Made by a program: the position numbers and the translations under genes. This document shows, piece after piece, positions 15,786 through 24,101 of a stretch of 64,000 nucleotides of DNA. The notes below the pieces were generated by a model. The model had not been told where the DNA came from and searched no databases. It saw only the letters and a program-made list of their open reading frames with translations. The stretch comes from FEN-1297 sp963710735 (GTDB lineage: Bacteria; Bacteroidota; Ignavibacteria; Ignavibacteriales; Ignavibacteriaceae), in contig CAVQBN010000024.1 in NCBI GenBank assembly GCA_963710735.1, positions 124,001 through 188,000 of the forward strand, written 5' to 3'. Position 1 is the first letter of the stretch. Each line of letters starts with the position of its first letter.

Positions 15786-16640
15786 TCAGCCCAGATATGA
15801 TCTCAAATTTTTACTTCTCGATGCATGTCTCAGCCTTCTAATAGCTTTTTCTTTAATTTGCCTTACTCTTTCTCTCGTTAAGTTAAATCTCTCGCCGATT
15901 TCTTCAAGTGTTAACGAATGTTCTTTATTTAATCCGAAATAGAGTTTAACAACTTCGGATTCTCTTTCAGACAAAGAAGAAAGTGCTCTTTCAATTTCAG
16001 TTTTTAAAGATTCATTCATTAATACATAATCCGGATTCGGCTGCTGATCATCTTCAATTACATCTAATAATCTGTTTTCTTCACCCTGTGTAAATGGTGC
16101 ATCCATCGAGACATGCTTTCCGGAAATTTTTAAGGTTTCTGCAACTTCACTAACTTCCATATCAAGTGCTTGTGCCAGTTCATTTGCATTTGGTTCCCTC
16201 TCAAATTCCTGTTCAAGATTAGTGTACGCTTTCCCTATTTTATTAAGTGCACCAACTCGATTAAGCGGCAATCTAACAATTCTTGATTGCTCCGCTAGGG
16301 CCTGAAGAATTGATTGACGAATCCACCATACCGCATAGGAAATAAATTTGAACCCCCTAGTTTCGTCGAACCTTTTTGCAGCTTTAATTAATCCTAGATT
16401 TCCTTCATTAATTAAATCACCAAGGGATAAACCTTGATTCTGATATTGTTTAGCTACGCTTACAACAAACCTAAGGTTAGCTTTAGTTAAAGTCTCTAAA
16501 GCAGTTTGATCACCTTTCTTGATTCTTATTGCAAGTGCAATTTCTTGTTCAGGTGAAAGTAAACTCACCTTTCCAATTTCTTGTAAATATTTATCGAGGG
16601 ATTGACTTTCACGGTTAGTAAATTGCTTGGTAATTCTCAT
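15786..16640 (-). CDS. rpoD: Primary sigma factor of RNA polymerase (sigma-70, short Bacteroidota form)
   Basis: Group 1 sigma factor that directs RNA polymerase to housekeeping promoters. Region 1.2 starts at about 14 (SLDKYLQEIGKV), region 2 carries LRFVVSVAKQYQNQGLSLGDLINEGNLGL and the -10-binding helix (FISYAVWWIRQSI), then region 3, and region 4.2 with the -35 helix-turn-helix (LTLEEIGERFNLTRERVRQIKEKAIRRLR). At 284 residues it lacks region 1.1 and the non-conserved insert, as in Bacteroidota RpoD. Its Shine-Dalgarno GAGGTGA overlaps the stop codon of the upstream microcompartment gene, so the two are translationally coupled. Confidence 0.95.
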   Translation of the reverse strand: MRITKQFTNRESQSLDKYLQEIGKVSLLSPEQEIALAIRIKKGDQTALETLTKANLRFVVSVAKQYQNQGLSLGDLINEGNLGLIKAAKRFDETRGFKFISYAVWWIRQSILQALAEQSRIVRLPLNRVGALNKIGKAYTNLEQEFEREPNANELAQALDMEVSEVAETLKISGKHVSMDAPFTQGEENRLLDVIEDDQQPNPDYVLMNESLKTEIERALSSLSERESEVVKLYFGLNKEHSLTLEEIGERFNLTRERVRQIKEKAIRRLRHASRSKNLRSYLG

Positions 16641-16644
16641 GGTT

Positions 16645-16651
16645 TCACCTC
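16645..16651 (-). promoter_or_regulatory. rpoD ribosome binding site overlapping the upstream stop codon
   Basis: Minus strand GAGGTGA, in which TGA is the stop of the vertex-protein gene, 4 bases before the rpoD ATG. Ribosomes ending on the first gene would be placed to start the second. Confidence 0.75.
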
Positions 16652-16926
16652 GCTGTTTTATTTTCTACATTGATTGTGTCAACAATTCCAACAATTGATG
16701 CATCTACTGGAGCCATATCAACGGGCAGAGGGATGACTGCTTCTGACGCCGTTATGTAATAAATTATCTCACCGGGTCCTGAACCCACAGTATCAACAGC
16801 GACTAATGGCTCACCGCAGTTTTCCATTTCAGCATTAATTGGCTGAACGAACATCAATTTAAAACTTTGTAATGCAGGGTGTTTTTTAGTAGCCCATACA
16901 TTTCCTATTACTTTACCTAAGAACAA
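16645..16926 (-). CDS. EutN/CcmL-family microcompartment vertex protein (BMC-P), copy 2
   Basis: Pentameric shell-vertex protein of bacterial microcompartments (Pfam EutN_CcmL). At 93 residues it has the family pattern: MFLGKVIGNVWATKKHPAL at the N-terminus, VAVDTVGSGPGEIIYYI in the middle and VDASIVGIVDTI at the C-terminus. These pentamers cap the corners of a polyhedral shell. The start must be TTG because a stop codon directly precedes it in frame. It follows a second vertex gene after 162 bases and is coupled to rpoD. No hexameric (BMC-H/T) shell gene or signature enzyme lies in the window, so the compartment must be encoded elsewhere. Confidence 0.9.
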   Translation of the reverse strand: MFLGKVIGNVWATKKHPALQSFKLMFVQPINAEMENCGEPLVAVDTVGSGPGEIIYYITASEAVIPLPVDMAPVDASIVGIVDTINVENKTAR

Positions 16927-17088
16927 TTATTATGCCTATAAAATAAACGGAAATTATTAAAAAATAAGTAAACTAAAATTTCAATATCAATTACAGCCGG
17001 TAAAATTTTCATAACTAATTATCTAATTTTTTATGAAACCCCGTCTATTATTAATTAAAGAAGGAAAAGTACTACAATTTATTTATTA

Positions 17089-17385
17089 TTAGTTTTTCTG
17101 CTCTTCTAGATATTCTTTTAATGGAATATCAAGTTTATCTACTATAGCCATTATAACTGCATCGACAGGCTTATTCTTGGTGAATTCTGTTTGCCTAGAA
17201 GAACTTCCAGTTGCAACAAGTACAACTTCCCCTTCACCGGCACCTACGCTATCTACAGCTACAACAAAGTTATCCTTTTCTTTTAGATTTAGGTCTAGTT
17301 GTTTTACTATTAAAAATTTGGCTCCAACCAAATTTTCATCTTTTTTTGTAGACCATACGGTACCGATCACTTTGCCTAAAAACAA
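17089..17385 (-). CDS. EutN/CcmL-family microcompartment vertex protein (BMC-P), copy 1
   Basis: 98-residue shell-vertex pentamer with the same pattern as its neighbour: MFLGKVIGTVWSTKKDENL, VAVDSVGAGEGEVVLVATGSS and VDAVIMAIVDKL. The two copies are clearly diverged, so they may form different pentamers or mixed vertices. The start is TTG, preceded by an AGAGGA Shine-Dalgarno. A good promoter (17431-17459) lies upstream, and the gene upstream of that is deoB. The C-terminal tail (PLKEYLEEQKN) is charged and lacks an obvious encapsulation helix. Confidence 0.9.
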   Translation of the reverse strand: MFLGKVIGTVWSTKKDENLVGAKFLIVKQLDLNLKEKDNFVVAVDSVGAGEGEVVLVATGSSSRQTEFTKNKPVDAVIMAIVDKLDIPLKEYLEEQKN

Positions 17386-17430
17386 TTGTTCCTCTATGTT
17401 TTATGTGAGTATTTAGGTATTTCTACTGCG

Positions 17431-17459
17431 AATATAATTTACAATTTTTAAAGATACAA
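17431..17459 (-). promoter_or_regulatory. Promoter of the vertex-protein / rpoD unit
   Basis: Minus strand TTGTAT, 17-base spacer, TATATT; the -10 box starts 46 bases before the TTG start of the first vertex gene. It lies in the gap after deoB. Confidence 0.6.
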
Positions 17460-17559
17460 TCGATTGAAAATTTAAAATGAACTAACTTTTCTTTCAATAT
17501 TTCGCTCAAAAATAGATTAAGAAAATTAAATTGAGTCCCCAAGGAGTAATCAAAAAAAA

Positions 17560-18723
17560 TTACGATTGTAAAAAGCTTACCCCTTTTAAATTATTATCTA
17601 AGTTAAAAAAATCCGCTACGGTTTTTGCCACATCAGAAAACGTATCTCGTATTCTCAAATCATGTGTGCTTTTATTCTTCTGATAAAATAACAATGGGAC
17701 ATATTCTCTGCTGTGGTCTGTGCCGGGTGTAGTAGGATCATTACCATGATCAGCCGTAATTATTAAAGCATCAGAGTCATCCAATTTTTCAAGGAACTCA
17801 GGTAAAAAATCATCAAATTGTTTAAGTGCACCTGCAAATCCTTCAGGATTGTTTCTATGACCGAAGTAAACATCAAAGTCAACCAGGTTTGCAAATATTA
17901 AGCTCTCTTTAATCTTAGACGCGTATTCATTTAGTTTGTTACAGCCTTCTTCGTTGGATTTTGTCTTCTCCCTCACTTTAATTCCTTTATAGTTAAAAAG
18001 ATCATTTACTTTGCCGACTGCAACCGTTGTAATATTACTCCTGCTTAAAAGATCAAGAATTGTTTCGGAAGGAGGATCTAAAGAAAAATCTCTACGATTC
18101 GTAGTGCGAGTGTAACTACCGGATTTTCCTAGGAAAGGTCTTGCAATAACTCTTCCAACTATTAGTGGAGCTGTTAAAACTTTATGCCTGGTAATTTCGC
18201 ATATTTCATACAATCTGTTTAATGGGATTATTTCTTCGTGACAAGCTATTTGAAAGACTGAATCTGCTGAAGTATAAACTATTGGGTATCCTGTTTTAAT
18301 ATGCTCGTCACCCAACTCTTTAATAATTTCAGTTCCGGAAGCTGGTTTATTTCCTAATACTCCTTTGCATCCGGTTAATGCTATAAATTTGTCTATTAAT
18401 TCTTTTGAAAAACCGTTAGGGAAATAGGAAAAGTCAGTATCTACATATAATCCGCCTAATTCCCAATGTCCGGTTGTAGAATCTTTTCCCTTTGATATTT
18501 CTTTCATCTTACCATAAGATGCTAGTGGAGTTTTAGTTTGCGGAATTCCTAATATTTTATGAATGTTGCCAAGACCCATTTTTTGTAAATTTGGTAAGTT
18601 TAGCCCGTTAACTGCTTTGGAGATATTGTAAAGAGTATTACTTCCCGCATCACCATAGTTTGATGCATCTGGTAATTCACCAATGCCGACACCATCAAGA
18701 ACAATAATAAAAAAATTTTTCAT
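17560..18723 (-). CDS. deoB: Phosphopentomutase
   Basis: Interconverts (deoxy)ribose 1-phosphate and (deoxy)ribose 5-phosphate in nucleoside salvage and breakdown. It belongs to the alkaline-phosphatase-like metalloenzyme superfamily, with metal-site motifs at both ends: IIVLDGVGIGELPDA near residue 10 and LIITADHGNDPTTPGTDHSRE near 320-340. The cap domain includes GHWELGG and the phospho-acceptor region SADSVFQIACHE. At 387 residues it matches DeoB. It lies 36 bases downstream of the GAF/GGDEF gene, probably on the same transcript, and just upstream of two microcompartment vertex genes. Its 2-deoxyribose 5-phosphate product feeds DeoC aldolase, which is not in the window. Confidence 0.95.
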   Translation of the reverse strand: MKNFFIIVLDGVGIGELPDASNYGDAGSNTLYNISKAVNGLNLPNLQKMGLGNIHKILGIPQTKTPLASYGKMKEISKGKDSTTGHWELGGLYVDTDFSYFPNGFSKELIDKFIALTGCKGVLGNKPASGTEIIKELGDEHIKTGYPIVYTSADSVFQIACHEEIIPLNRLYEICEITRHKVLTAPLIVGRVIARPFLGKSGSYTRTTNRRDFSLDPPSETILDLLSRSNITTVAVGKVNDLFNYKGIKVREKTKSNEEGCNKLNEYASKIKESLIFANLVDFDVYFGHRNNPEGFAGALKQFDDFLPEFLEKLDDSDALIITADHGNDPTTPGTDHSREYVPLLFYQKNKSTHDLRIRDTFSDVAKTVADFFNLDNNLKGVSFLQS

Positions 18724-18759
18724 AGTAATATGAACAGAAAATTAAATAATACTTTGTTT

Positions 18760-20619
18760 TTAATTAATATTGCGGACAGTATTGCCGCCGCGTTCTAATG
18801 CTTTTTGAAGAGCCAGATCGGCATTGTAAATAACTTCTTCGGGATCGGTTTTGCTGTTTGCAGATGCCACTCCAATTGAGACTGTATATGTCGTCTGTTT
18901 AGAGACTACTGCAATTGGTTTTCGCGCAATTTTAACTCTTAATTTTTCAGCCCAAAGAAAAACGTCTTTAGTTGTTGCATTAAAAAAGTAAACACAAAAA
19001 ACTTTTTCGGACAATCTTCCGAATAAGTTTAAAGGTGTCATTTCTTGGTTTATGGTTTCAGATACGGAAGTGAGAACTTTTGGGAATGGATTACCGTCAA
19101 ATAATGATTCTTGTTCCAGAAAATCATCTATTCTTATTAAAGCTAAAGCACCTGGAATTTTTAATTGCGCAGCTTTTGCCAAATCCGAAGTAAGCCGATC
19201 TTTAAATGTTTCTGCATTCAAGACTTTTGTATCAATATCTACTGCTAGGTAGCTTTTCAGCAGAGTTTTGGTTGAATAGGAATAAATAACAAACGATAAA
19301 ATATTTAAAGCGCTTTTAAGGAATTGAATATCTGCATTTGTATAAGCATTCTTTTTAAGACTTTCAAAACATAGAACTCCGTAATTTTGATTATCATAAA
19401 CTATGGGAATTGCCAGAAATGAACCGTCAAAACTAACACTCTCTACTTTTGCAAATCTTACATATTCACCGGACGAAGTATCGTCTATTTTTACTGGCAT
19501 TCCAGTTACAATAGATTTCCCAACCAAAGTGCCGTTTAAATCAATATCTAAATTTTCTCCGACATACTTCAGAGAAGTGTTATTTAATATTTTAAGTGTT
19601 ATAAATTTTTTCTCTATAGGATGGAAATACACAAAAGCAAAAGCATCCCAATGGAACAATAATCCGATTGAACTCTGAATTGAAACAATTAGATCTTCTA
19701 CATTATCAATCTTTTTATCAGGGCCAATTAAACTCAATAAACCTTTCAATCTTTGCTGAGAAACCGAATCAGAATACTTTTCTTCGAATATTGTTATAAT
19801 CATTGTTATAACTCTTACAAATCGGCCGAGAGCATAAATTGTTTCAATCCCGAATGCGTCATCAACTTTTGCATCAACAGCAATTATGGCAATTAGTGAT
19901 TTCTCATAAAAAAGCGGAACGCCCACAAAACTTCTAATTCCTTGCGGTGAGTTATAATATCTAACCACATCGGCTTCAGCAGCGGGAGAAATATCACTTA
20001 ATAATTCCGGTTCACCTTTCTGCACAATTTTACTTAATATATCATCTTCAATATCAAATTTCCTATTTGCAATATCTGTTGAATTACTTACAAATCTTTC
20101 AATTGTAAGTTTTTCCTTCTTTTTATTGTACCAAAAAAATATTGCGGTGTGTGCCTGATATGCTTCTTTAATTACGGTCAGCATTTTTTCGAGGACAAAT
20201 GCAAATTGCCCATTATGTCCAACTTCCTCGGGTAAAGATTCATTGGCAATTTCTTCAAATCTTTCTTTAAGATCAGGAGGCTTTAATGTTGTTTTTGGCA
20301 CTCGAAAATTAGGCGAGTATGTTTCGGAGGTTATAACTTCTAAATTTTTATTTTTGGAAATGATCTGAAATGAATCACCCAGGTCGGTATGACTTGGTTC
20401 ATTTGATGAAACATCTTCAATATCTTCATCCGATTGCCTCGAAATAAATGGTCCGTCAAATCTAATGGAATCGCGAAGAAATATTATAAATGCTACATAA
20501 ATAACTATAAGGCCGATTGTAATAATTCTTATTACTATATCGTCGGTAATCAAAAGAACCGCAGCTAAAAGCGGAACAAAGAGAAAAATTAATAATCTTT
20601 TTTTCTGCCTGCGATCCAT
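18760..20619 (-). CDS. Membrane GAF-domain protein with degenerate GGDEF domain
   Basis: 619-residue inner-membrane signalling protein: two transmembrane helices (about 8-26 and 29-50), a linker, two GAF-like domains (about 140-265 and 295-450), and a C-terminal GGDEF-fold domain (about 455-615, ending YTVSIGVASAN ... YNADLALQKALERGGNTV). The catalytic GGDEF signature is replaced by GRLSEKVF and the preceding substrate residues are not recognisable. It is therefore probably not an active diguanylate cyclase, but a sensor or c-di-GMP/GTP-binding or protein-interaction module. It leads a probable two-gene unit with deoB, behind a TTGATT-17-TATATT promoter. Confidence 0.8.
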   Translation of the reverse strand: MDRRQKKRLLIFLFVPLLAAVLLITDDIVIRIITIGLIVIYVAFIIFLRDSIRFDGPFISRQSDEDIEDVSSNEPSHTDLGDSFQIISKNKNLEVITSETYSPNFRVPKTTLKPPDLKERFEEIANESLPEEVGHNGQFAFVLEKMLTVIKEAYQAHTAIFFWYNKKKEKLTIERFVSNSTDIANRKFDIEDDILSKIVQKGEPELLSDISPAAEADVVRYYNSPQGIRSFVGVPLFYEKSLIAIIAVDAKVDDAFGIETIYALGRFVRVITMIITIFEEKYSDSVSQQRLKGLLSLIGPDKKIDNVEDLIVSIQSSIGLLFHWDAFAFVYFHPIEKKFITLKILNNTSLKYVGENLDIDLNGTLVGKSIVTGMPVKIDDTSSGEYVRFAKVESVSFDGSFLAIPIVYDNQNYGVLCFESLKKNAYTNADIQFLKSALNILSFVIYSYSTKTLLKSYLAVDIDTKVLNAETFKDRLTSDLAKAAQLKIPGALALIRIDDFLEQESLFDGNPFPKVLTSVSETINQEMTPLNLFGRLSEKVFCVYFFNATTKDVFLWAEKLRVKIARKPIAVVSKQTTYTVSIGVASANSKTDPEEVIYNADLALQKALERGGNTVRNIN

Positions 20620-20659
20620 ATTAAATAGAATTATTACAGATATTTAAAAATTAATTGTT

Positions 20660-20688
20660 AATATAAATTTACTATTTTATATAATCAA
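20660..20688 (-). promoter_or_regulatory. Promoter of the GAF/GGDEF-deoB unit
   Basis: Minus strand TTGATT, 17-base spacer, TATATT, in the gap after engB; the -10 box starts 41 bases before the start codon. Confidence 0.6.
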
Positions 20689-20705
20689 ATAAGAATGATT
20701 ATACT

Positions 20706-21299
20706 TCACAAATTAGAGTAGAATAGTTTTGTCAATCTTTGATAAATCTCTTTCCTACCAATATTTTTTACGGAGGAATAAAAGAACAAATTATCTCCCA
20801 ATATAAGTTCCGGAAAAAACTGAATTGTCATTTTTCGAGAAGAAATATATTCCGATTGCTTTAATTTATCTGCTTTGCTTAACAAAACCAAATAAGGAAT
20901 TTCGGCGTATCTTAGAAGATTATTTAATTGTTTGTCTAATTCCGTTGGTTTATGTCTGCTGTCAACTATATGAAAACAGATTGCTATGTTTTTTGAAGCC
21001 TCAATATAATTTCCGATTAGTTTTGCCCAAAATTCTCTTTCCATTTTGCTTGATTTAGCGTATCCAAAACCAGGTAAATCAACAAAATAAAATTTATCAT
21101 CAATTAAATAATAATTTATTGAACGCGTTTTCCCGGGAGTTGAACTGGTTTTAGCAAGATTTTTCCGGTTGAAAAGCGAATTGATAAATGATGATTTACC
21201 AACGTTCGATCTTCCGCATAAAACTACTTCGGGCAGGTTGTCTTTTGGTAAATCCGCTAAATTATAAATAGATTTTATGAATTCTTGTTTTTCAAACAT
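20706..21299 (-). CDS. engB: Ribosome biogenesis GTP-binding protein EngB (YsxC/YihA)
   Basis: Essential-type GTPase that helps assemble the 50S subunit. The order of G motifs is clear: Walker A GRSNVGKSSFINSL (G1, about 28-41), TPGKTRS (G2), DLPGFGYAKSS (G3), LLSKADKL (G4, SKAD in place of NKxD, common in this family) and FYSSVKNIG (G5). At 197 residues it has the usual length. It lies downstream of the rplQ terminator, so it probably has its own promoter, which I could not identify in the AT-rich gap. Confidence 0.95.
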   Translation of the reverse strand: MFEKQEFIKSIYNLADLPKDNLPEVVLCGRSNVGKSSFINSLFNRKNLAKTSSTPGKTRSINYYLIDDKFYFVDLPGFGYAKSSKMEREFWAKLIGNYIEASKNIAICFHIVDSRHKPTELDKQLNNLLRYAEIPYLVLLSKADKLKQSEYISSRKMTIQFFPELILGDNLFFYSSVKNIGRKEIYQRLTKLFYSNL

Positions 21300-21425
21300 A
21301 ACATAAAAATAATAATCGAAATTTAAGATTATATCAATACAATTAAAATTTTTAATTGAAATTAAATAATTCTTCTTAAATCAGTTCTAAAGATAAATTT
21401 ATATTTAGGGCCTTTACCATCATAA

Positions 21426-21452
21426 AAAAGCCCCGAATGAATCGGGGCTTTT
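21426..21452 (-). terminator. Strong rho-independent terminator after rplQ
   Basis: Eleven-base perfect stem AAAAGCCCCGA / TCGGGGCTTTT with a 5-base loop, extended by a T-run on the minus strand. It ends the S10-spc-alpha ribosomal operon. Confidence 0.93.
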
Positions 21453-21481
21453 GATTAAACAATATTTTATAAAAGTATAAT

Positions 21482-21982
21482 TTACTTTTTGTCTTCTGTT
21501 TCCGAAACTACTTTAGCTTCTTCAATTTCTTCTTTTTCATTTTCTTCGGCTTCTTTTTCTTTCTTAGCCTTGACTTTTGCTTCCTTCTTTTCCTTATGTT
21601 CTTCAGCCTTTGCATTTATAACATCGTTATAATCGACTAATTCCAAAATTGCTAATTCTGCAGCGTCGCCCATTCTATGGCCTAATTTAACAACTCTTGT
21701 GTATCCGCCAGGTCTTTCGCCAATTTTAGGAATGATTTCGCTAAATAATTCTTTAACGACTTCCTTATCGTTAATAACACTCATAATTTGTCTTTTAGAA
21801 TGAAGGTCATTCTTTCTCGCTTTAGTTATAAGGGCTTCTGCATAGCTCCTTGCTTCTTTAGCCTTTGCTACAGTAGTTCTTATTCTTTTATATTTAAAGA
21901 GAGATGTAGCAAGCGATCTTAATAAAGCTTCACGGTGACTTGCTGTTCTTCCTAGTTTTCTTCCTCTAACTCTGTGTCTCAT
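21482..21982 (-). CDS. rplQ: 50S ribosomal protein L17
   Basis: Large-subunit protein near the exit tunnel. The conserved core (MRHRVRGRKLGRTASHREALLRSLA ... RPGGYTRVVKLGHRMGDAAELAILELV) spans about 1-118. The remaining 48 residues form a Lys/Glu/Ala-rich charged extension not found in the 120-130-residue L17 of E. coli; such tails are seen in Bacteroidota. It is the last gene of the alpha operon, 20 bases after rpoA and just before the terminator. Confidence 0.97.
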   Translation of the reverse strand: MRHRVRGRKLGRTASHREALLRSLATSLFKYKRIRTTVAKAKEARSYAEALITKARKNDLHSKRQIMSVINDKEVVKELFSEIIPKIGERPGGYTRVVKLGHRMGDAAELAILELVDYNDVINAKAEEHKEKKEAKVKAKKEKEAEENEKEEIEEAKVVSETEDKK

Positions 21983-22002
21983 GAATAAACCTTTTTCAAA
22001 AT

Positions 22003-22998
22003 TTAATTATTGTCAGTTTCATCTTTAATGTATTTATCTACATCCATACCGAATTCTAATCCGAGTGTTTCTACAATTTCCATTAATTCGGCTAAAGATT
22101 TTCTTCCGAAATTCCGGAACTTCAGCATTTCTGATTCATCTTTCCTAACCAATTCAGCTAAGTTTTTTATGTTTGCAGCCTTTAAGCAATTATGAGATCT
22201 AACGCTTAATTCCAGATCATCAACATTTGTAAGTAATATTTTTTTAATTCTTTCTTTTTCACTGTCTTTCTGACTTACTGCTTGTTCTTCTTCCTGTTCA
22301 ATATCAAAATTTATGAACAATTGAATATGGTCTCTAAGAATTTTTGCAGCCTGGGTTAATGCATCGTCAGGTGTAATAGAGCCATCTGTAGCTATTTCCA
22401 GATTTAATTTTTCATAATCGTTTTTATCACCGATTCGAACGTTCTCAACATCATATTTTACATTTTTAATAGGCGTAAAAATAGAGTCGATAGGAATAAC
22501 GCCAATGGTTTGATCCGGCGTAATATTTTCTGCAGCCGGTACATATCCTTTCCCTTTTCCAACTCTTAATTCGATATCAAACTTAGCATCTTTATTTAGT
22601 GCAGCAATGTGAAGATCAGGATTGAGGACTTCCACATCTGCACTGCTTTTTTGAATATCAGCAGCTGTAAATACGCCTTCTCCATTAAAGGAAATATCAA
22701 TTTTATTCGGCTTTTTGTTTAATAATTTCAACCTAACTTGTTTTAAGTTAAGGATAATCTCAGATACATCTTCAACTACGCCTTCGATTGTAGTAAATTC
22801 ATGTAAAACTCCACTGAATTTTACGGAAGTAATAGCTGCCCCTGTTAAGGACGACAACAAAACTCTCCTTAAAGAATTTCCTAAAGTTACTCCATATCCT
22901 CTTTCCAAAGGCTGAAGTAAAAATCTACCAAACGTATTTGTATAACTAATCTCATCAAGAACAACAGTTTCAGGCATCTTTAAATTTGATCCACTCAT
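22003..22998 (-). CDS. rpoA: DNA-directed RNA polymerase subunit alpha
   Basis: Alpha subunit that dimerises to seed RNA polymerase assembly. The N-terminal domain (about 1-235) has FLLQPLERGYGVTLGNSLRRVLLSSLTGAAITSVK. The C-terminal domain (about 255-320, DLELSVRSHNCLKAANIKNLAELV ... FGRKSLAELMEIVETLGL) contacts UP elements and activators. It sits at the canonical place between rpsD and rplQ, with 331 residues as usual. Confidence 0.98.
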   Translation of the reverse strand: MSGSNLKMPETVVLDEISYTNTFGRFLLQPLERGYGVTLGNSLRRVLLSSLTGAAITSVKFSGVLHEFTTIEGVVEDVSEIILNLKQVRLKLLNKKPNKIDISFNGEGVFTAADIQKSSADVEVLNPDLHIAALNKDAKFDIELRVGKGKGYVPAAENITPDQTIGVIPIDSIFTPIKNVKYDVENVRIGDKNDYEKLNLEIATDGSITPDDALTQAAKILRDHIQLFINFDIEQEEEQAVSQKDSEKERIKKILLTNVDDLELSVRSHNCLKAANIKNLAELVRKDESEMLKFRNFGRKSLAELMEIVETLGLEFGMDVDKYIKDETDNN

Positions 22999-23036
22999 TT
23001 AATAATCCTCTAAAAAATAATCTAAAAAATTTGATT

Positions 23037-23663
23037 TTACTTGGAATAAAGCTCAACAACCAACTGTTCATTGGCATTTAGAGGAACGTCAGCTCTTTCG
23101 GGAACTTGTAAGAATGTTCCTGATAACGAAGCTTTATCAATGGACAACCATGAATAAGTACTGTCTTTTACTCTCTTAAGAGAACTGTGAATAGCATCTA
23201 ATTTTTTGCTTTTCTCTTTAATCCTCACAATATCTCCGGCTGAAAGAAGATAAGAAGGAATATCAACCAGATGATCATTAACAATAATATGTCTATGCTT
23301 TATTAATTGTCTAGCTTGCTTACGCGACGAAGCGAAACCAAGTCTATAAACAACATTATCCAATCTGCTTTCTAAAAATTTAACTAAATTCTCTCCGGTA
23401 ATTCCTTTTTGTTTAATAGCTTTTTCAAAATAATTTTTGAATTGAGTTTCGAGCAATCCGTATGATCTTTTTATCTTTTGCTTTTCTCTTAACTGAATTC
23501 CATATTCCGAAACTTTTGCTCGTCTAGAATTACCATGTTCACCTGGAGGATAGTTTCTTATTTCGATAGGACATTTTTCAGTAAAACACTTTTGACCTTT
23601 TAAGAACAATTTCTGTTTTTCTCTTCTGCATAACTTGCAAACTGAATCTGTGTATCTTGCCAT
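23037..23663 (-). CDS. rpsD: 30S ribosomal protein S4, zinc-binding form
   Basis: Primary 16S rRNA-binding protein that nucleates the 30S body and, in other bacteria, represses the alpha operon. The N-terminus carries four cysteines (Cys9, 12, 26 and 31, CKLCRREKQKLFLKGQKC), the zinc-ribbon C+ form. The S4 domain (ESRLDNVVYRLGFASSRKQARQLI) follows from about residue 97. It lies in standard order, 24 bases after rpsK. Confidence 0.97.
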   Translation of the reverse strand: MARYTDSVCKLCRREKQKLFLKGQKCFTEKCPIEIRNYPPGEHGNSRRAKVSEYGIQLREKQKIKRSYGLLETQFKNYFEKAIKQKGITGENLVKFLESRLDNVVYRLGFASSRKQARQLIKHRHIIVNDHLVDIPSYLLSAGDIVRIKEKSKKLDAIHSSLKRVKDSTYSWLSIDKASLSGTFLQVPERADVPLNANEQLVVELYSK

Positions 23664-23687
23664 TTAGTAACTCTCCAATAAAAAAAA

Positions 23688-24074
23688 TTAAACTCTTCTT
23701 TTCTTAGGCGGCCTGCAGCCATTGTGTGGAATTGGAGTAACGTCTTTAATAGAACTTATATCCAATCCGGCGGTATTTAAAGCTCTAATAGCAGCTTCTC
23801 TACCGGAGCCAGGTCCTTTAACAAACACATCAACTCTTCTTAAACCTAAATCATATGCTTCCTTAGCAGCAGCTTCTGCAGATGTTTGTGCCGCATAGGG
23901 TGTGTTTTTCCTAGATCCTTTAAAACCATTTTTCCCTGCCGATGACCAAGAAATAGTATTACCATAAATATCTGTAATTGTAACAATTACATTATTAAAA
24001 GTTGCTTTTATATGTGCAACTCCGTTTGCATCGACATGCGTTTTCTTTTTTGCTTTCTTTACAACTTTAGCCAA
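23688..24074 (-). CDS. rpsK: 30S ribosomal protein S11
   Basis: Platform protein of the 30S subunit that helps form the mRNA exit region. It is recognised by HIKATFNNVIVTITDIYGNTI, AAQTSAEAAAKEA and the C-terminal DVTPIPHNGCRPPKKRRV. At 128 residues it matches the family. The start region is Lys-rich. It lies between rpsM and rpsD, 27 bases downstream of rpsM. Confidence 0.97.
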   Translation of the reverse strand: MAKVVKKAKKKTHVDANGVAHIKATFNNVIVTITDIYGNTISWSSAGKNGFKGSRKNTPYAAQTSAEAAAKEAYDLGLRRVDVFVKGPGSGREAAIRALNTAGLDISSIKDVTPIPHNGCRPPKKRRV

Positions 24075-24101
24075 GTTATTAAACCTCCAAGTTATCTAAC
24101 G

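Noticed and set aside
16927..17088. Separate promoter for the second vertex gene
   Set aside because: TTGATA-17-TTATTT and TTGAAA-17-TTTAAT can be drawn, but both -10 boxes are weak and AT-rich DNA gives such matches by chance.
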